Shown here: in pieces, positions 8,914 through 21,433 of the stretch
How the letters are laid out: every line of letters starts with the position of its first letter
Position numbering within the stretch: position 1 is the first letter of the stretch
NCBI GenBank assembly: GCA_016788525.1
Contig: JAEUPD010000160.1
Location: 1 to 49,069, forward strand
DNA: 49,069 nucleotides
Direction of reading: 5' to 3'
Origin: Rubrivivax sp.
Lineage (GTDB): Bacteria > Pseudomonadota > Gammaproteobacteria > Burkholderiales > Burkholderiaceae_C
Notes under the pieces: model-generated
What the model saw: only the letters and a program-made list of their open reading frames with translations
Databases searched by the model: none
What the model was told of the DNA's origin: nothing
Translations under genes and position numbers: made by a program

Positions 8914-9626
8914 CCGCGGCACCTCTCGATGGTCTGCCGCAGCGCGCCGGCGGCGGCACCCAGGCCGGGCGGGCGCCACGGTCCGCGGGCTTCCTCGGCA
9001 TGCTGATGCTCGACACGCGCTTTCCGCGGCCGCCCGGCGACGCGGGCCATCCCGCCAGCTGGCGCTTGCCGATTCGCTTCGCCGTCGTGGCCGGGGCCTC
9101 CCCGCGGCGTGTCGTGCAGCAGGCCGATGCCACGCTGCTGGCGCCGTTCGTCGCCGCCGCGCGCAGCCTGGTGGCCGAAGGTGCGGCCGCCATCACCACG
9201 AGTTGCGGTTTCCTCGTGCGCTGGCAGCGCGAATTGCAGGCCGCCCTTCCGGTGCCGGTGTGGAGCTCGAGCCTGCTGCTGTTGCCGACGCTGCCGCGGC
9301 CCGGCGTGGTCACGGCTGACGCCGCCAGCCTGGGTGCCGCCGAACTGGCCGCGGCCGGCGCCGACCCGGCGACGCCGGTCGAGGGCCTGGCCGGCGGGTC
9401 GCACCTGCAGGACACCCTGCTGCACGACCGCCCGACGCTCGACTTGTGGCAGGCCGAGGCCGACGCAGTGGCCGCCGCGAAATGCCTGGTCGCGCGCTGC
9501 CCGCAGGTCACCTCGATCGTGCTCGAGTGCACCAATCTCCCGCCGTACGCCGCCGCCATCGAGCAGGCGACGGGGCGACCGGTGCATCACCTGATGACCC
9601 TGGTGCACCGGCTATGGGGTGCATGA
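8910..9626 (+). CDS. Aspartate/glutamate racemase-family protein
   Basis: A 238-residue cytosolic protein starting at GTG 8910, which overlaps the regulator's stop (GTGA). The two cysteine motifs of the Asp/Glu/hydantoin racemase superfamily are present: AAITTSCGFLVRWQ (about residue 96) and SIVLECTNLPPYAAAIE (about residue 211). Such proteins racemise amino acids or hydantoins by a two-base thiol mechanism without cofactor. Next to a fused oxoprolinase/hydantoinase, the likely role is to convert the stereoisomer of a cyclic amide or of its amino-acid product. The exact substrate cannot be read from the sequence. Confidence 0.8.
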   Translation: MTAAPLDGLPQRAGGGTQAGRAPRSAGFLGMLMLDTRFPRPPGDAGHPASWRLPIRFAVVAGASPRRVVQQADATLLAPFVAAARSLVAEGAAAITTSCGFLVRWQRELQAALPVPVWSSSLLLLPTLPRPGVVTADAASLGAAELAAAGADPATPVEGLAGGSHLQDTLLHDRPTLDLWQAEADAVAAAKCLVARCPQVTSIVLECTNLPPYAAAIEQATGRPVHHLMTLVHRLWGA

Positions 9627-9669
9627 TCGCGGCCCTTCCCATTGCCAACGGGTCCCATCGGAGGAATCA

Positions 9670-10791
9670 GTGCCTGGTCTGCGCCAACTCACAATCGCAC
9701 TCGCCGCCTGCGGCATCGCCTGGCCGGCGGCCGCGCAAGGCATCACCTTGTTCGGCCTGCTCGACGCCGGCATCGAGGTGCTCGACAACGTCGGGCCTGG
9801 CGGCAGCCGCCTCGTGCGCATGCCCTCGCTGACAGGCACGGTCTCCTCGCGCCTGGGCGTGCGTATGCAGGAGGACCTCGGCGGCGGCCTCTCGGCGCAG
9901 GCCGTGCTGGAGATGGGACTCGCGCCTGACCAGGGCACGATGCTGCAAGGCGGGCGCGCGTGGGGCCGGCAGTCCTGGGTCGGCCTGCAGACGCCGCTGG
10001 GCCTGTTCAGCGCCGGGCGCCAGTACACGATGCTGTTCTGGAGCGTGCTCGAGGCCGACATCCTCGGCCCCAACCTGTTCGGCACCGGCTCGCTGGACGC
10101 GGGCATTCCGAATGCGCGCAGCGACAACACGCTGGCGTGGCGGCATGGCTTCAGCGGCTGGACGCTTGGTGCCACCTGGAGCTTGGGCCGCGACGTGGCG
10201 AATGCCGGTCCCAGCCCTTCGGGCACCAACTGCGCCGGCGAGAGCGCCACCGACAGCCGCGCCTGCCGGGCCTGGTCGGCGATGGTCAAGCTTGACCGCC
10301 CGCGCTGGGGTTTCGCGATCGCCGACGACCGCCAGCACGGGCGCGAGGTCGGTCCGGCGCCCGACGCCGTGTTCGGTGGCCTGGACAGCAGCGCCAAGGT
10401 AGATCGTCGGCTGTCGGTGAACGGCTACCTGAAGTGGGGCGAGGTCAAGCTCGGCGGCGGCGTCATCGACCGCCGCAACGACGGCGATGCGGTCAAGCCC
10501 GACCGTCGCCTGTGGTACTTCGGCGCGGCGTGGCCCGTGATGCCGCAGCTGACCATCGACGGCGCCTGGATGACCTTGCGCCACGCGAACGTCGATGGCC
10601 ATGACGCCACCCTGGTGGCATTGCGCGGCCTGTACAGCTTTTCCCGGCGCACGGCGGTCTACGCGCAGCTCGGGCGCATCTCGAACGAACGCTTGTCGGC
10701 GCTGTCGGTGAGCGCCGGCGCCGCGGGCAGCAACCCGGCGCCGGGCCAGGCGCAGAACGCGGTGAACGCCGGGTTGCGGCACAGCTTCTGA
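9670..10791 (+). CDS. Outer-membrane porin (Gram-negative Porin_4 type)
   Basis: A 373-residue outer-membrane protein. A signal peptide (1-23, ending WPAAAQG) precedes [13 protein letters not shown], the usual first strand of betaproteobacterial trimeric porins. [40 protein letters not shown] and the C-terminal [10 protein letters not shown] with terminal Phe are typical porin signatures. The start is GTG 9670, preceded by GGAGG at 7 bases; a longer frame from 9619 has no signal peptide at its N-terminus. It lies between the racemase and oxoprolinase genes in one orientation, so it probably admits the substrate of the pathway. Confidence 0.88.
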   Translation: MPGLRQLTIALAACGIAWPAAAQGITLFGLLDAGIEVLDNVGPGGSRLVRMPSLTGTVSSRLGVRMQEDLGGGLSAQAVLEMGLAPDQGTMLQGGRAWGRQSWVGLQTPLGLFSAGRQYTMLFWSVLEADILGPNLFGTGSLDAGIPNARSDNTLAWRHGFSGWTLGATWSLGRDVANAGPSPSGTNCAGESATDSRACRAWSAMVKLDRPRWGFAIADDRQHGREVGPAPDAVFGGLDSSAKVDRRLSVNGYLKWGEVKLGGGVIDRRNDGDAVKPDRRLWYFGAAWPVMPQLTIDGAWMTLRHANVDGHDATLVALRGLYSFSRRTAVYAQLGRISNERLSALSVSAGAAGSNPAPGQAQNAVNAGLRHSF

Positions 10792-10817
10792 GCGTGAGCG
10801 AACGAGTGGGAGGCAGC

Positions 10818-14450
<3,633 letters not shown>

Positions 14451-14464
14451 CAAGCCGCCCGAAC

Positions 14465-15265
14465 GTGCCGCCAGCGCTGCTGCTCGCCGCCAAGCTGGCC
14501 CTGGTGGCCGGCACCGTGGTGCTGGCCTCGCTCGTCTCCAGGCGCTTCGGGCATGCCGCGGGCGGCGTGCTCGCGGGCCTGCCGATGATCGCCGGGCCGA
14601 TCACCGCGCTGTTGCTCATCGACCTGCCGGCCGACGCGGTGCGTGCGGTGTGCCTGGCCACGCTGGCCTGCCAGCCCGCGCTGATGGCCTACCTGGTGGT
14701 GCACGCGCACCTGGCGCAGCGCTGGCCGTGGTGGGCATGCCTGTTCGGCGCGCTGGCCGTCTTCTTCGGCGGCGGTGCACTGCTGCTCGCCTGGCCGCTG
14801 CCCGAGTGGGCGCGCGTGGGGCTGGCCATGGTGTCACCGCTGTGGGGTGCGTGGGCGATGCCGCGGCTGGGCGGCTGCGCCGCCGCGGGGCCGGTGACGC
14901 TGCCGCGCATCGAGCTGGCCTGCCGCGTGGCGGTGGCGGTGCTCGTGGCAGCCGGCGTGATGTGGGGTGCCGAGCACCTGAGCGCTGGCGTCGCCGGCCT
15001 GCTGCTGGCCGCGCCGATCACCGGCATCGTGCTGCCCGCGTTCACGCTGCCGCGCCATGGCGGCGCAGCCACGGCGGTGTTGCTGGGCGGTTTTGTGCGC
15101 GGGCAGTCGGGCTTCGTCACCTTCTTCGTCGTGATGCTGCTGGCGCTGCCGCTGCTGGCTGCACCGCTGGCGTGGTTGATCGCGATGGTGGCCGCGGGCG
15201 CGCTGCCCGTGGCCTGGGGCAGGCTGCGCGCGACCATGCGGGCACGTACGGCGGGCGCGGGCTGA
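14465..15265 (+). CDS. Multi-pass membrane protein with an internal duplication
   Basis: A 266-residue inner-membrane protein with about eight hydrophobic helices and no signal peptide. The two halves resemble each other: GGVLAGLPMIAGPITALLL (about 37-55) against AGVAGLLLAAPITGIVLPAF (about 176-195), each followed by a short polar turn and another helix pair. This suggests an inverted or tandem repeat transporter architecture. It starts at GTG 14465, 14 bases after the oxoprolinase stop, so it probably belongs to that operon. I do not recognise a named family; a role in export or in uptake of the pathway product is possible but unproven. Confidence 0.65.
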   Translation: MPPALLLAAKLALVAGTVVLASLVSRRFGHAAGGVLAGLPMIAGPITALLLIDLPADAVRAVCLATLACQPALMAYLVVHAHLAQRWPWWACLFGALAVFFGGGALLLAWPLPEWARVGLAMVSPLWGAWAMPRLGGCAAAGPVTLPRIELACRVAVAVLVAAGVMWGAEHLSAGVAGLLLAAPITGIVLPAFTLPRHGGAATAVLLGGFVRGQSGFVTFFVVMLLALPLLAAPLAWLIAMVAAGALPVAWGRLRATMRARTAGAG

Positions 15266-15354
15266 TCGATCCTCGGCGCTGTGCCGACACGGCGATGCAC
15301 CGCGCCAGGCACACCGGCCGCAACCGGCTGGTGGTGGCCCGGGCCGGTACCGCT

Positions 15355-15381
15355 GCCTGCCGAGGGCCGGCGCCGGCAGGC
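15355..15381. terminator. Candidate bidirectional hairpin between convergent genes
   Basis: GCCTGCCG (15355-15362) and CGGCAGGC (15374-15381) form a perfect 8-bp stem with an 11-base loop, in the 155-base gap between two convergent genes. There is no T tract, so it is at best a weak intrinsic terminator or a transcript-end stabiliser. The rest of the gap shows nothing else. Confidence 0.35.
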
Positions 15382-15420
15382 GAGCCCCCGGGCCTTGCTC
15401 AGCCAGGCCGCGCCCAGCCC

Positions 15421-18400
15421 TCAGCCGCTCTCCCCGGCCAGCGCCAGCAGCTGCCGGTTGATGCGGTTGTCGTTCAGGAAACCCGTGCGGAAGGCCGGCG
15501 GTACCTGGAAGCGCGCGACGTTGCGGACCCACTGCGCGCCCTCGCGCAGCGAGCGGGCATGCAGTTCGGCGTCGAGCCCGGCCGTGGCCTCGGCCAGCGT
15601 CAGGAAAAGCCAGGGCCGGTACAGGCCGGGCGGTGAGACCGTGCGCAGCGCCTGCAGCGCCAGCTGCGCCTCGGCGCGCACGTCCTGCGCGTCGCCGGCG
15701 CGGGCCGCACTCGCAGCGGCCAGCGCCGACGCGGCGGCCGCGTGCCCGGCCATGCCGTTGCCGCGCAGGGCCTGTGCCTCGCGTCGCAGCTCCTCGGCGT
15801 CGGTGATGCCATGGCGCCGCCAGGACAGCAGGCGCGCCAGCGCGAGGTTGGGCACCGATGGCGTTCGCTCGGCGGCGAAGACTGCGGCCAGTTCCGGTGC
15901 GGCGGCACGGCCCCCGAGCCAGCCCACCTCCTCCTCGACCAGCGCCAGCACCTGTCGTTCAAAGGGCTCGCGCTGCACCGCGGCGAGTTGCGCCTGCACC
16001 TGGCGGGCCCGGTGCGCCTGGCCCAGGTGCGTCCAGACTTCCAGCAGGCTGGCCAGTGTGCGGCCGCGGTTGTATTCGGCCAGGCCGGCCTCGTGGGCCA
16101 GCGGCTCGAGCGCGGCGAGTGCGTCGCGGTAGCGCCCCAGCCAGACCAGCAGCCGCGCGCGCTGCACCCGCACATGCTGCGTGAACGCGTCGCCGCCGCC
16201 GGTATCGGCCATCAGCAGCAGGCACTCGTCAAGCTCGCCCAGCGCCTCGACGAGCCGCCCGCGCTGGGTGCTCAGCGTGGAGCCGTTCTGCAGGCAGCCT
16301 GCGAGCATGCGATGGCGGCCCACCTCGCGCGCCGCCAGGATGGCCTGCTCCTGCGCCCGCGCCGCTTCGCCGATGCGGCCGAGGATCAGCAGCGACATCG
16401 AGCATTGCGAGTGAAACCAGGAGCGCCACGAGGCATCGGGCGAACGCGCCAGCAGCGGTTCGGCCAGCGCCAGCTGTTCCAGCGCGGCCTCGCCGCCGCC
16501 GGTGGTGCGCAGCGTCATCGCCAGCGTCCAGCGCAGCTGGGCAATGCGTATGGCCGCGGCGTCCTCGAGCACGGCCGGGTCCTCCAGCATCGCTCGACCC
16601 AGCTTCGTGGCTTCTTCGGTGGCATCGGTGCGTGCCAGCACCTGCATGCGCTGCATCGCCACGCGCACCTGCCCGTCGGCGTCCAGCGGCTGCGTCGCCA
16701 TCGCATCGAGCACCTCGTGCGCCGCCGTGAACTCACTGCCCTCCATCAGCAGATCGGCCAGCGCCAGGCGGGCGTCGAAGGCCGCGGCGGGGTCGCCGGC
16801 CGTGTCGTGGCAACGCGCGGCCTGCTCGATCAACTCGCGCGCCTCACCGTAGCGGGCGGCCGACTCGGCCCGGCGCCCGGCGGCCAGGAACTGCGGCGCC
16901 GCGCGGCCCGGTTCGCCGGCGGCCAGCCAGTGCCCGCCGATGCGCGAAGGCTCGCCGCCGCGTGTGGCCAGGTGCGCGGCCATCGCGCCGCGGGCATGCC
17001 GCTGCACCGGTTGCGGCACCGAAGCCAGGGTGGCCTCGAGGATCAGGTCGTGCGCGAAGGCCTGGTCCTTGAGCACCTGGGCGGCCTCGAGCTCGCGCCA
17101 GCCATCGGACAGCGCCAGCACCGGCATCTGCATCACGGCGGCCGCCAGCTCCGCGTCGAAGTCGGGGCCGGCCAGCGCCGCCACGCGCGCCAGCGACAGC
17201 GCCGTCGGCGACAGCTGCTTGAGCCGCCGTTCGATCAGCGCGGCCACGTTCGGCGGCCGCGGCAGCCGCCGCGATGAAGGGGCCTGCGGCTGCAGCAGCA
17301 TTGCCTTCAGCGTCTCCAGCGCGAACATCGGGTTGCCGCCGGTCGCCTGCCAAAGCTCGGCCGCCAGGTCGTCGCGGGCCAGGCCCGGCAGCTCCAGCGA
17401 TTGCACAAGCTCACGCATGCCGTCCTCGTCCAGCGGGGACAGCGTCACCGGCAGCAGCCGGTCCTCGTCGAGCAGCCGATCGGCCAGGCGGTCCAGCGCG
17501 GGGCTGCCCTCGGCCGGGCGGCGCGCCAGCGTCCACACGAGCGAGGCGAGCGGCTGCGCATCCAGGCACGCGGCAAGCGCCTCGATGCTGGCGGCGTCGG
17601 CGAAGTGCAGGTCGTCGAACGCGAGGCCGCCGAGCCCCGAGGTGACGGCGCGCCCGAGCACCGCCGCCATCGCGTTGGCAATGCCGTTGGCCGCCGGGCG
17701 CGCGGAACGGGGCGCGTCGCTTTCGGGCAGCACATGCGCCAGCGTCGGCGGCAGCGGCTCGAAGGCGGCGGCGAAGTCGGCGCGCAGCGAGCGCAGCCAG
17801 CGTGCCAGCGCGCCGTAGGGCACGCCGGCGTCGCCGGGCCGGCAGCCGAGGACACGTTCACCGGGCAGAGCCCCGGCGGCCTCGGCGAGCAGGCGCGACT
17901 TGCCCAGCCCCGGCTCGCCGATGATGACCGCCACGCGGCCGCTGGCCCGGGCATCGGCCAGCAGCGCCAGCTCGTGCCGGCGGCCCACCAGCCGCGGCGG
18001 CCGCAGCACCGTCACCGGCATGCTGCGTGGTCCTGCGGCCGCCGCCCGCTCGACGGTGTCGCGCAGGCGCACGAAGTCAGGCGAAGGCGCGAGCGAAAGC
18101 TGCTCGTGCCACAGCTGCTCGGCGCGCCGCGCCGCGTCGAGCGCCTCGTGGTTCCGGCCGGCGAGGTACAGCGCCTGCACACGGCGCAGATAGCCGGCCT
18201 CGCTGAGCGGGTCGGCGGCGAGCAGCGCATCGGCACCGGCGCCCGCGCGCCCGGCATCGCCGGCGGCAAGCGCCGCGTCGATGGCTTCGAGTGCGCCCTC
18301 GAGGCGCCGCCGTTCATCGTCGGTCCGTGCGCCGGACAGCCAGCGGTCGAACTGCGGGCAGTCGTCGTAGCGCCAGGCCGCCAGCAGCTCGCCGTCGCCT

Positions 18401-18714
18401 GGCTCGCGGTCCCAGGGTGCGGCCAGCTCGAGCCGCTCGGTGCCCTCGATCACCGCCGCGGCAGCGGTCTTCTTCAGCTTGAACAGCAGCTGCCGCAGGC
18501 TGTTGCGCGCAGCGTCTTCGCCGGCTGCCGGCCAAAGCAAGTCGGCCAGGCGCTGCCGCGGCGTCGGCCCGTTCAGCGCCAGCCAGGCGACGGCGGCGGC
18601 GGCCTTACGCTCCAGCGGGAGCCAGGCCTCGCCCACGGCCAGTGCCGGCGCACCGTTCAGGCGCAGGCGCAGGCGCCGCGGCGGCGAAGGAGCGCTCGGC
18701 AGGGAGGGGTCCAT
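15421..18714 (-). CDS. SARP/BTAD-type regulator with ATPase and TPR-like regions
   Basis: A 1097-residue cytosolic protein. Order: an OmpR-like winged helix (about 14-105: RLRLRLNGAPALAV, LLWPAAGEDAARNSLRQLLF), a bacterial transcriptional activator domain (about 120-240), an AAA/STAND ATPase with Walker A GEPGLGKSRLL (about 270) and a downstream LAFDDLHFAD Walker B-like segment, then about 500 residues of Ala/Leu-rich helical repeats of TPR type. It belongs to the family of large AfsR/SARP-like or MalT-like signal-integrating activators. ATG 18714 is chosen because the domain starts directly after it and it avoids overlapping the next gene; the frame stays open to 18840. Eleven-base direct repeats at 19702-19723 upstream of the small exported-protein gene could be its site. 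Confidence 0.8.
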   Translation of the reverse strand: MDPSLPSAPSPPRRLRLRLNGAPALAVGEAWLPLERKAAAAVAWLALNGPTPRQRLADLLWPAAGEDAARNSLRQLLFKLKKTAAAAVIEGTERLELAAPWDREPGDGELLAAWRYDDCPQFDRWLSGARTDDERRRLEGALEAIDAALAAGDAGRAGAGADALLAADPLSEAGYLRRVQALYLAGRNHEALDAARRAEQLWHEQLSLAPSPDFVRLRDTVERAAAAGPRSMPVTVLRPPRLVGRRHELALLADARASGRVAVIIGEPGLGKSRLLAEAAGALPGERVLGCRPGDAGVPYGALARWLRSLRADFAAAFEPLPPTLAHVLPESDAPRSARPAANGIANAMAAVLGRAVTSGLGGLAFDDLHFADAASIEALAACLDAQPLASLVWTLARRPAEGSPALDRLADRLLDEDRLLPVTLSPLDEDGMRELVQSLELPGLARDDLAAELWQATGGNPMFALETLKAMLLQPQAPSSRRLPRPPNVAALIERRLKQLSPTALSLARVAALAGPDFDAELAAAVMQMPVLALSDGWRELEAAQVLKDQAFAHDLILEATLASVPQPVQRHARGAMAAHLATRGGEPSRIGGHWLAAGEPGRAAPQFLAAGRRAESAARYGEARELIEQAARCHDTAGDPAAAFDARLALADLLMEGSEFTAAHEVLDAMATQPLDADGQVRVAMQRMQVLARTDATEEATKLGRAMLEDPAVLEDAAAIRIAQLRWTLAMTLRTTGGGEAALEQLALAEPLLARSPDASWRSWFHSQCSMSLLILGRIGEAARAQEQAILAAREVGRHRMLAGCLQNGSTLSTQRGRLVEALGELDECLLLMADTGGGDAFTQHVRVQRARLLVWLGRYRDALAALEPLAHEAGLAEYNRGRTLASLLEVWTHLGQAHRARQVQAQLAAVQREPFERQVLALVEEEVGWLGGRAAAPELAAVFAAERTPSVPNLALARLLSWRRHGITDAEELRREAQALRGNGMAGHAAAASALAAASAARAGDAQDVRAEAQLALQALRTVSPPGLYRPWLFLTLAEATAGLDAELHARSLREGAQWVRNVARFQVPPAFRTGFLNDNRINRQLLALAGESG

Positions 18715-18800
18715 GGCCCAATGATGCAGCGACGCGCGCGCCCGCAAGGTCCGGGCGAGCGGGCCGCGGGCCACCCGCGCAGAGGCCGCGGCGGGCACCT

Positions 18801-19262
18801 TCAGCGTGCGCACCGGACCGAGCGCCGAGCGGCTCGGCACGTCACCGCCCTGCGGCTGCCGATGACGACGGCAGCGGCAGTGGCCGCGGTGGCAGCGCGA
18901 CGCAGGTGCCGGCGCCGGCTCGGTGCCGGCACCGACGAGGGGGCTGCGGAGTCGGCAACCGGGTCAGGCGCGGCCGCCGGAGCACAGGCGGCGGATCCGG
19001 CCGCACGAGCCGATGTGCCGGCCGCCATGGCCGGCTCGCTGCGGGCGGAGGGGGCGGTCAGCTGGCGCAGCCGCCACAGGTTCGCCGGGATCAACAGTGC
19101 GTGCAGTGTCAGCACCTGCAGCAGGCCGGCGGATGCGCCGTAGGTCAGGAAGGCCGCGTTGGCGCCCAGCGCCAGCAAGCGCAGGCGGCGCGCGTCGCGG
19201 CAGGCGAAGCTGAGCAGCGTCAGGCCGGCTGCCAGCCAGCCGATCAGGTCCACGGGCATCAT
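18801..19262 (-). CDS. Small membrane protein, YgjV-like N-terminal region
   Basis: A 153-residue protein. Residues 1-70 form three hydrophobic helices (DLIGWLAAGLTLLSFACRD, LRLLALGANAAFLTYGASAG, QVLTLHALLIPANLWRLRQL), a layout seen in YgjV-like inner-membrane proteins and in membrane domains attached to cyclic-nucleotide-binding proteins. The remainder is low-complexity Ala/Pro/Arg sequence and may be partly non-homologous extension. It lies between the SARP gene and the small exported-protein gene, all leftward. Function unknown. Confidence 0.6.
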   Translation of the reverse strand: MMPVDLIGWLAAGLTLLSFACRDARRLRLLALGANAAFLTYGASAGLLQVLTLHALLIPANLWRLRQLTAPSARSEPAMAAGTSARAAGSAACAPAAAPDPVADSAAPSSVPAPSRRRHLRRAATAATAAAVVIGSRRAVTCRAARRSVRCAR

Positions 19263-19307
19263 CGCGGCCTCTGTGCTTCGTTGCCGGGCAAAGGGCGGTG
19301 GTCGGGC

Positions 19308-19625
19308 TCAGCGCGCGGCCAGCAAGGCAACAACGGCGGCATCGCGCCAGCGCGCCAGTCGCGGCGGCTGGACCTCGAAGGCGCGCCCATACAGCGCCGG
19401 CCCATGGCGGGCCATCAGCGCGGCAATGCGCGCCGCCTCGGCGTCGCCGGCGTCGGCGAGCCGGGCGAAGCCCTCGAACGCCTGCGGCCAGTGGCAGTCC
19501 TCGTAGGCCTGGAGAGCACGCCTGAACTCCTCTGGCTGCGCCTGTGCGGGCAGCGCCAGACAGATCGCGGACGCCAGGGCGAGGCCGGTGTGCCGGATCG
19601 CGACGCGGATCGTGAAGTGGGTCAT
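19308..19625 (-). CDS. Small exported protein with a Sel1/TPR-like motif
   Basis: A 105-residue protein with a signal peptide (1-29, ending LPAQAQ) and a mature part of about 75 residues: EEFRRALQAYEDCHWPQAF, EGFARLADAGDAEAARIAAL, MARHGPALYG and a final PPRLARWRDAA. The pattern of A-x-x-FA-x-LA-x-x-G-x-x-x-AAR resembles one Sel1/TPR-type repeat. The same pattern, including G-P-x-L-[YF]-G, occurs in the exported protein at 45385, so these two are paralogues. It heads a leftward group with the membrane protein and the SARP regulator. Confidence 0.65.
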   Translation of the reverse strand: MTHFTIRVAIRHTGLALASAICLALPAQAQPEEFRRALQAYEDCHWPQAFEGFARLADAGDAEAARIAALMARHGPALYGRAFEVQPPRLARWRDAAVVALLAAR

Positions 19626-19701
19626 CTCCAGGTTCTCCTCTCGGCCGGTGGCCGGGTCGTCGCCCTCGGAAATGAGGGCATGGGAGCGACCTTAGGAGCG
19701 A

Positions 19702-19723
19702 GGCGTTAATCCGGCGTTATTCC
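19702..19723. promoter_or_regulatory. Tandem 11-bp repeat GGCGTTAATCC/GGCGTTATTCC
   Basis: Two 11-base units differ by one base and abut, 77 bases before the start of the leftward small exported-protein gene. SARP regulators and OmpR-type winged helices bind direct repeats with 11-bp periodicity, and a SARP gene lies in the same gene group. The AT-containing core stands out in a very GC-rich gap. The link to the SARP protein is inference. Confidence 0.4.
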
Positions 19724-19815
19724 CGGCGCGGAGGGCCGCCGGCGGCACCGCGGCCGCGCACGCGACGGGGCCCCACCGCGCCCGCCGCTGCCGCCGCATC
19801 GGCGGGCGCGCTGTG

Positions 19816-20751
19816 CTACGCCGTCGGCAGGAACAGCGCCGGGTCGACCGACTGCGTGTTCAGGTACACGCTGAAGTGCAGGTGCGGCCCGGTCACCCGC
19901 CCGGTGGCGCCGACCTTGCCGATCAACGCCCCGGCGGCCACTTCCCGGCCGCGCTCGGTGTCGACCGCCGACAGATGGCAATACAGCGTCAGGAAACCCA
20001 GGCCGTGGTCGACGATGACCGTGTGGCCGTTGAAGAAGTAGTCGCCGACATCGAGCACCTCGCCAGCCGCCGCGCAGACCACCGGCGTGCCGGTGGGCGC
20101 GGCGAGGTCCATGCCGCTGTGGGGTGCGCGCGGCTGGTGGTTGAAGATGCGGCGCGCGCCGAAGGTGGCCGAGCGCGGGCCGGCCGTGGGCACCAGCAGC
20201 CGCAGCGTCGCCGGTTCGCGTGCGGTGGTGAAGGTGCGCAGCACCGCGGTGAGATGGGCGCGCTCGCGCTCGTGGCGCGCCAGGTCATCCGGCGCCAGCT
20301 CCACGTGCCGCGGCGCCACCGTCAGGCGTTGCTCGGCGTAGCGCTTGGGGCTGAGCTTGAAGGCCACGCGGCGCTCACGGCCGCCGGCCTCGCGCACCTG
20401 CAGGGCCTGGGGCTGCGCCGCATCGGCGGCCAGACCGATGCCCACCACCGCCACCCAGCGTGGCCTGCCTTCGCGCACCTCTTCGCGCACCAGCACCGGC
20501 CGGCCCTGGTAGGTGGTACTCGGGCGTGGCGCACGGCTCGGGCCGAGCGCGACGATCGCCACGCCACCCGGCACCGCGGCGGCATCGGGCAACGCGGCCG
20601 GCGCGGCCGGCGCGGGTGATGCGGGTGATGCGGGTGATGCGGGTGATGCGGGTGATGCGGGCTGCGCGGCCGGCGTGCCCGCCGCCGGCGCCGCGGCGCC
20701 ACCGAGGGCAGCCCAGGGCACCAGCGAGGTCAGCAGGCGGCGGCGTTGCAC
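19816..20751 (-). CDS. M23 (LytM-like) metallopeptidase, exported
   Basis: A 311-residue protein. An N-terminal export region starting MQRRRLLTSL (Tat-like RR) is followed by a Pro/Ala/Ser-rich linker with repeated ASP triplets encoded by 9-bp repeats, a middle domain of about 120 residues, and an M23 domain (about 205-308) with the zinc motifs HSGMDLAAPTGTPV and GPHLHFSVYLN plus VIVDHGLGFLTLYCHLS. The zinc ligands His, Asp and the HxH pair are present, so it should be an active peptidoglycan endopeptidase in the periplasm rather than an EnvC-type degenerate activator. It is downstream of the copper cluster on the same strand, with a 74-base gap. Confidence 0.88.
   Translation of the reverse strand: MQRRRLLTSLVPWAALGGAAAPAAGTPAAQPASPASPASPASPASPAPAAPAALPDAAAVPGGVAIVALGPSRAPRPSTTYQGRPVLVREEVREGRPRWVAVVGIGLAADAAQPQALQVREAGGRERRVAFKLSPKRYAEQRLTVAPRHVELAPDDLARHERERAHLTAVLRTFTTAREPATLRLLVPTAGPRSATFGARRIFNHQPRAPHSGMDLAAPTGTPVVCAAAGEVLDVGDYFFNGHTVIVDHGLGFLTLYCHLSAVDTERGREVAAGALIGKVGATGRVTGPHLHFSVYLNTQSVDPALFLPTA
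20612..20656. repeat. 9-bp tandem repeat GCGGGTGAT, five copies
   Basis: Five perfect copies of GCGGGTGAT lie inside the M23 peptidase gene and encode the repeated Ala-Ser-Pro linker on the minus strand. As the unit is three codons, copy-number change would alter linker length without a frameshift. Confidence 0.9.
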
Positions 20752-20825
20752 CGGGGCATCTTAGGTGAGGGCGAGGCCAAGGCGCCCCCGCGGCGGGGGC
20801 ACCGCGCGTGGGTTCGGCGGTGGGC

Positions 20826-21395
20826 TCAACGCCCCCGCGTCGCCGTGACCAGGATGCGGCCCACCATGCCCGCCTGGTAGTGGCCGGCGACCAGGCACGC
20901 GAAATCGAACTCGCCGGCGCGGTTGAACAGCCACACGATCTCGCCGGCCTTGCCCGGCGCGACATGCGCCATGTACGGCTCGTCGTGTTCCATGTTCGGG
21001 TGCTTGAGCATCAACGCGGCATGCTCGTCGAGCTCCTTCTTCGTGCCGATGACGAACTCGTGCATCAGCTTGCCGTGATTGCGGATGCGAAAGCGCACCG
21101 TCTCGCCCTCGCGCACCTCGATGCGATCGGGCTTGAAGCGCATGTCGTCGCCCATGCCCACGTCGACGGTGCGGCGCGCCGCCTTCGCATCACCGGCGAT
21201 GCCCCAGTCCTTCTGTTCCTTGCGCACCGGGCCCGCCGCATGGGGCTGGTCGGTGTGTGCGAGCGCCGTGCCGGTCAGCGAGGTGGCGAGTGCGACGCAC
21301 GCGGCACGTGCCGCGAATGCCGCGAACGCCGCGAACGCCGCGAGCGCCGCGAGCGCTGCGCGTGGGGCCGCCGTGACCGCGGGTCTTCGTTTCAT
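20826..21395 (-). CDS. Exported cupredoxin (plastocyanin-like) protein of the copper cluster
   Basis: A 189-residue periplasmic protein with a long hydrophobic Ala-rich signal region (1-46, ending ALAHT) and a cupredoxin domain (about 80-187). Type-1 copper ligands are visible: His in KLMHEFVIG, then Cys, His and Met in FACLVAGHYQAGM. AGG AGA precedes ATG 21395 at normal distance. It lies 38 bases after the multicopper oxidase gene on the same strand and probably carries copper or electrons for it. The signal region is encoded by 9-bp repeats (21310-21354), so its length may vary between strains. Confidence 0.87.
   Translation of the reverse strand: MKRRPAVTAAPRAALAALAAFAAFAAFAARAACVALATSLTGTALAHTDQPHAAGPVRKEQKDWGIAGDAKAARRTVDVGMGDDMRFKPDRIEVREGETVRFRIRNHGKLMHEFVIGTKKELDEHAALMLKHPNMEHDEPYMAHVAPGKAGEIVWLFNRAGEFDFACLVAGHYQAGMVGRILVTATRGR
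21310..21354. repeat. 9-bp degenerate tandem repeat in the cupredoxin signal-peptide region
   Basis: Five units of GCCGCGAAC or GCCGCGAGC type lie in the signal-peptide region of the cupredoxin gene and encode repeated Ala-Ala-Phe/Leu. The unit is three codons, so expansion would lengthen the hydrophobic core in frame. Confidence 0.8.
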
Positions 21396-21433
21396 CCCGG
21401 TCTCCTTGTGGGGTGGCGTGGGTGTTGCAGGGC

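Noticed and set aside
15355-15381. Strong intrinsic terminator
   Set aside because: The stem is good but there is no T tract on either strand, so it is kept only as a weak candidate.
18715-18840. A 42-codon longer SARP protein starting at 18840
   Set aside because: It would overlap the membrane-protein gene by 40 bases, and the extra residues are low-complexity; the winged-helix domain starts just after 18714.
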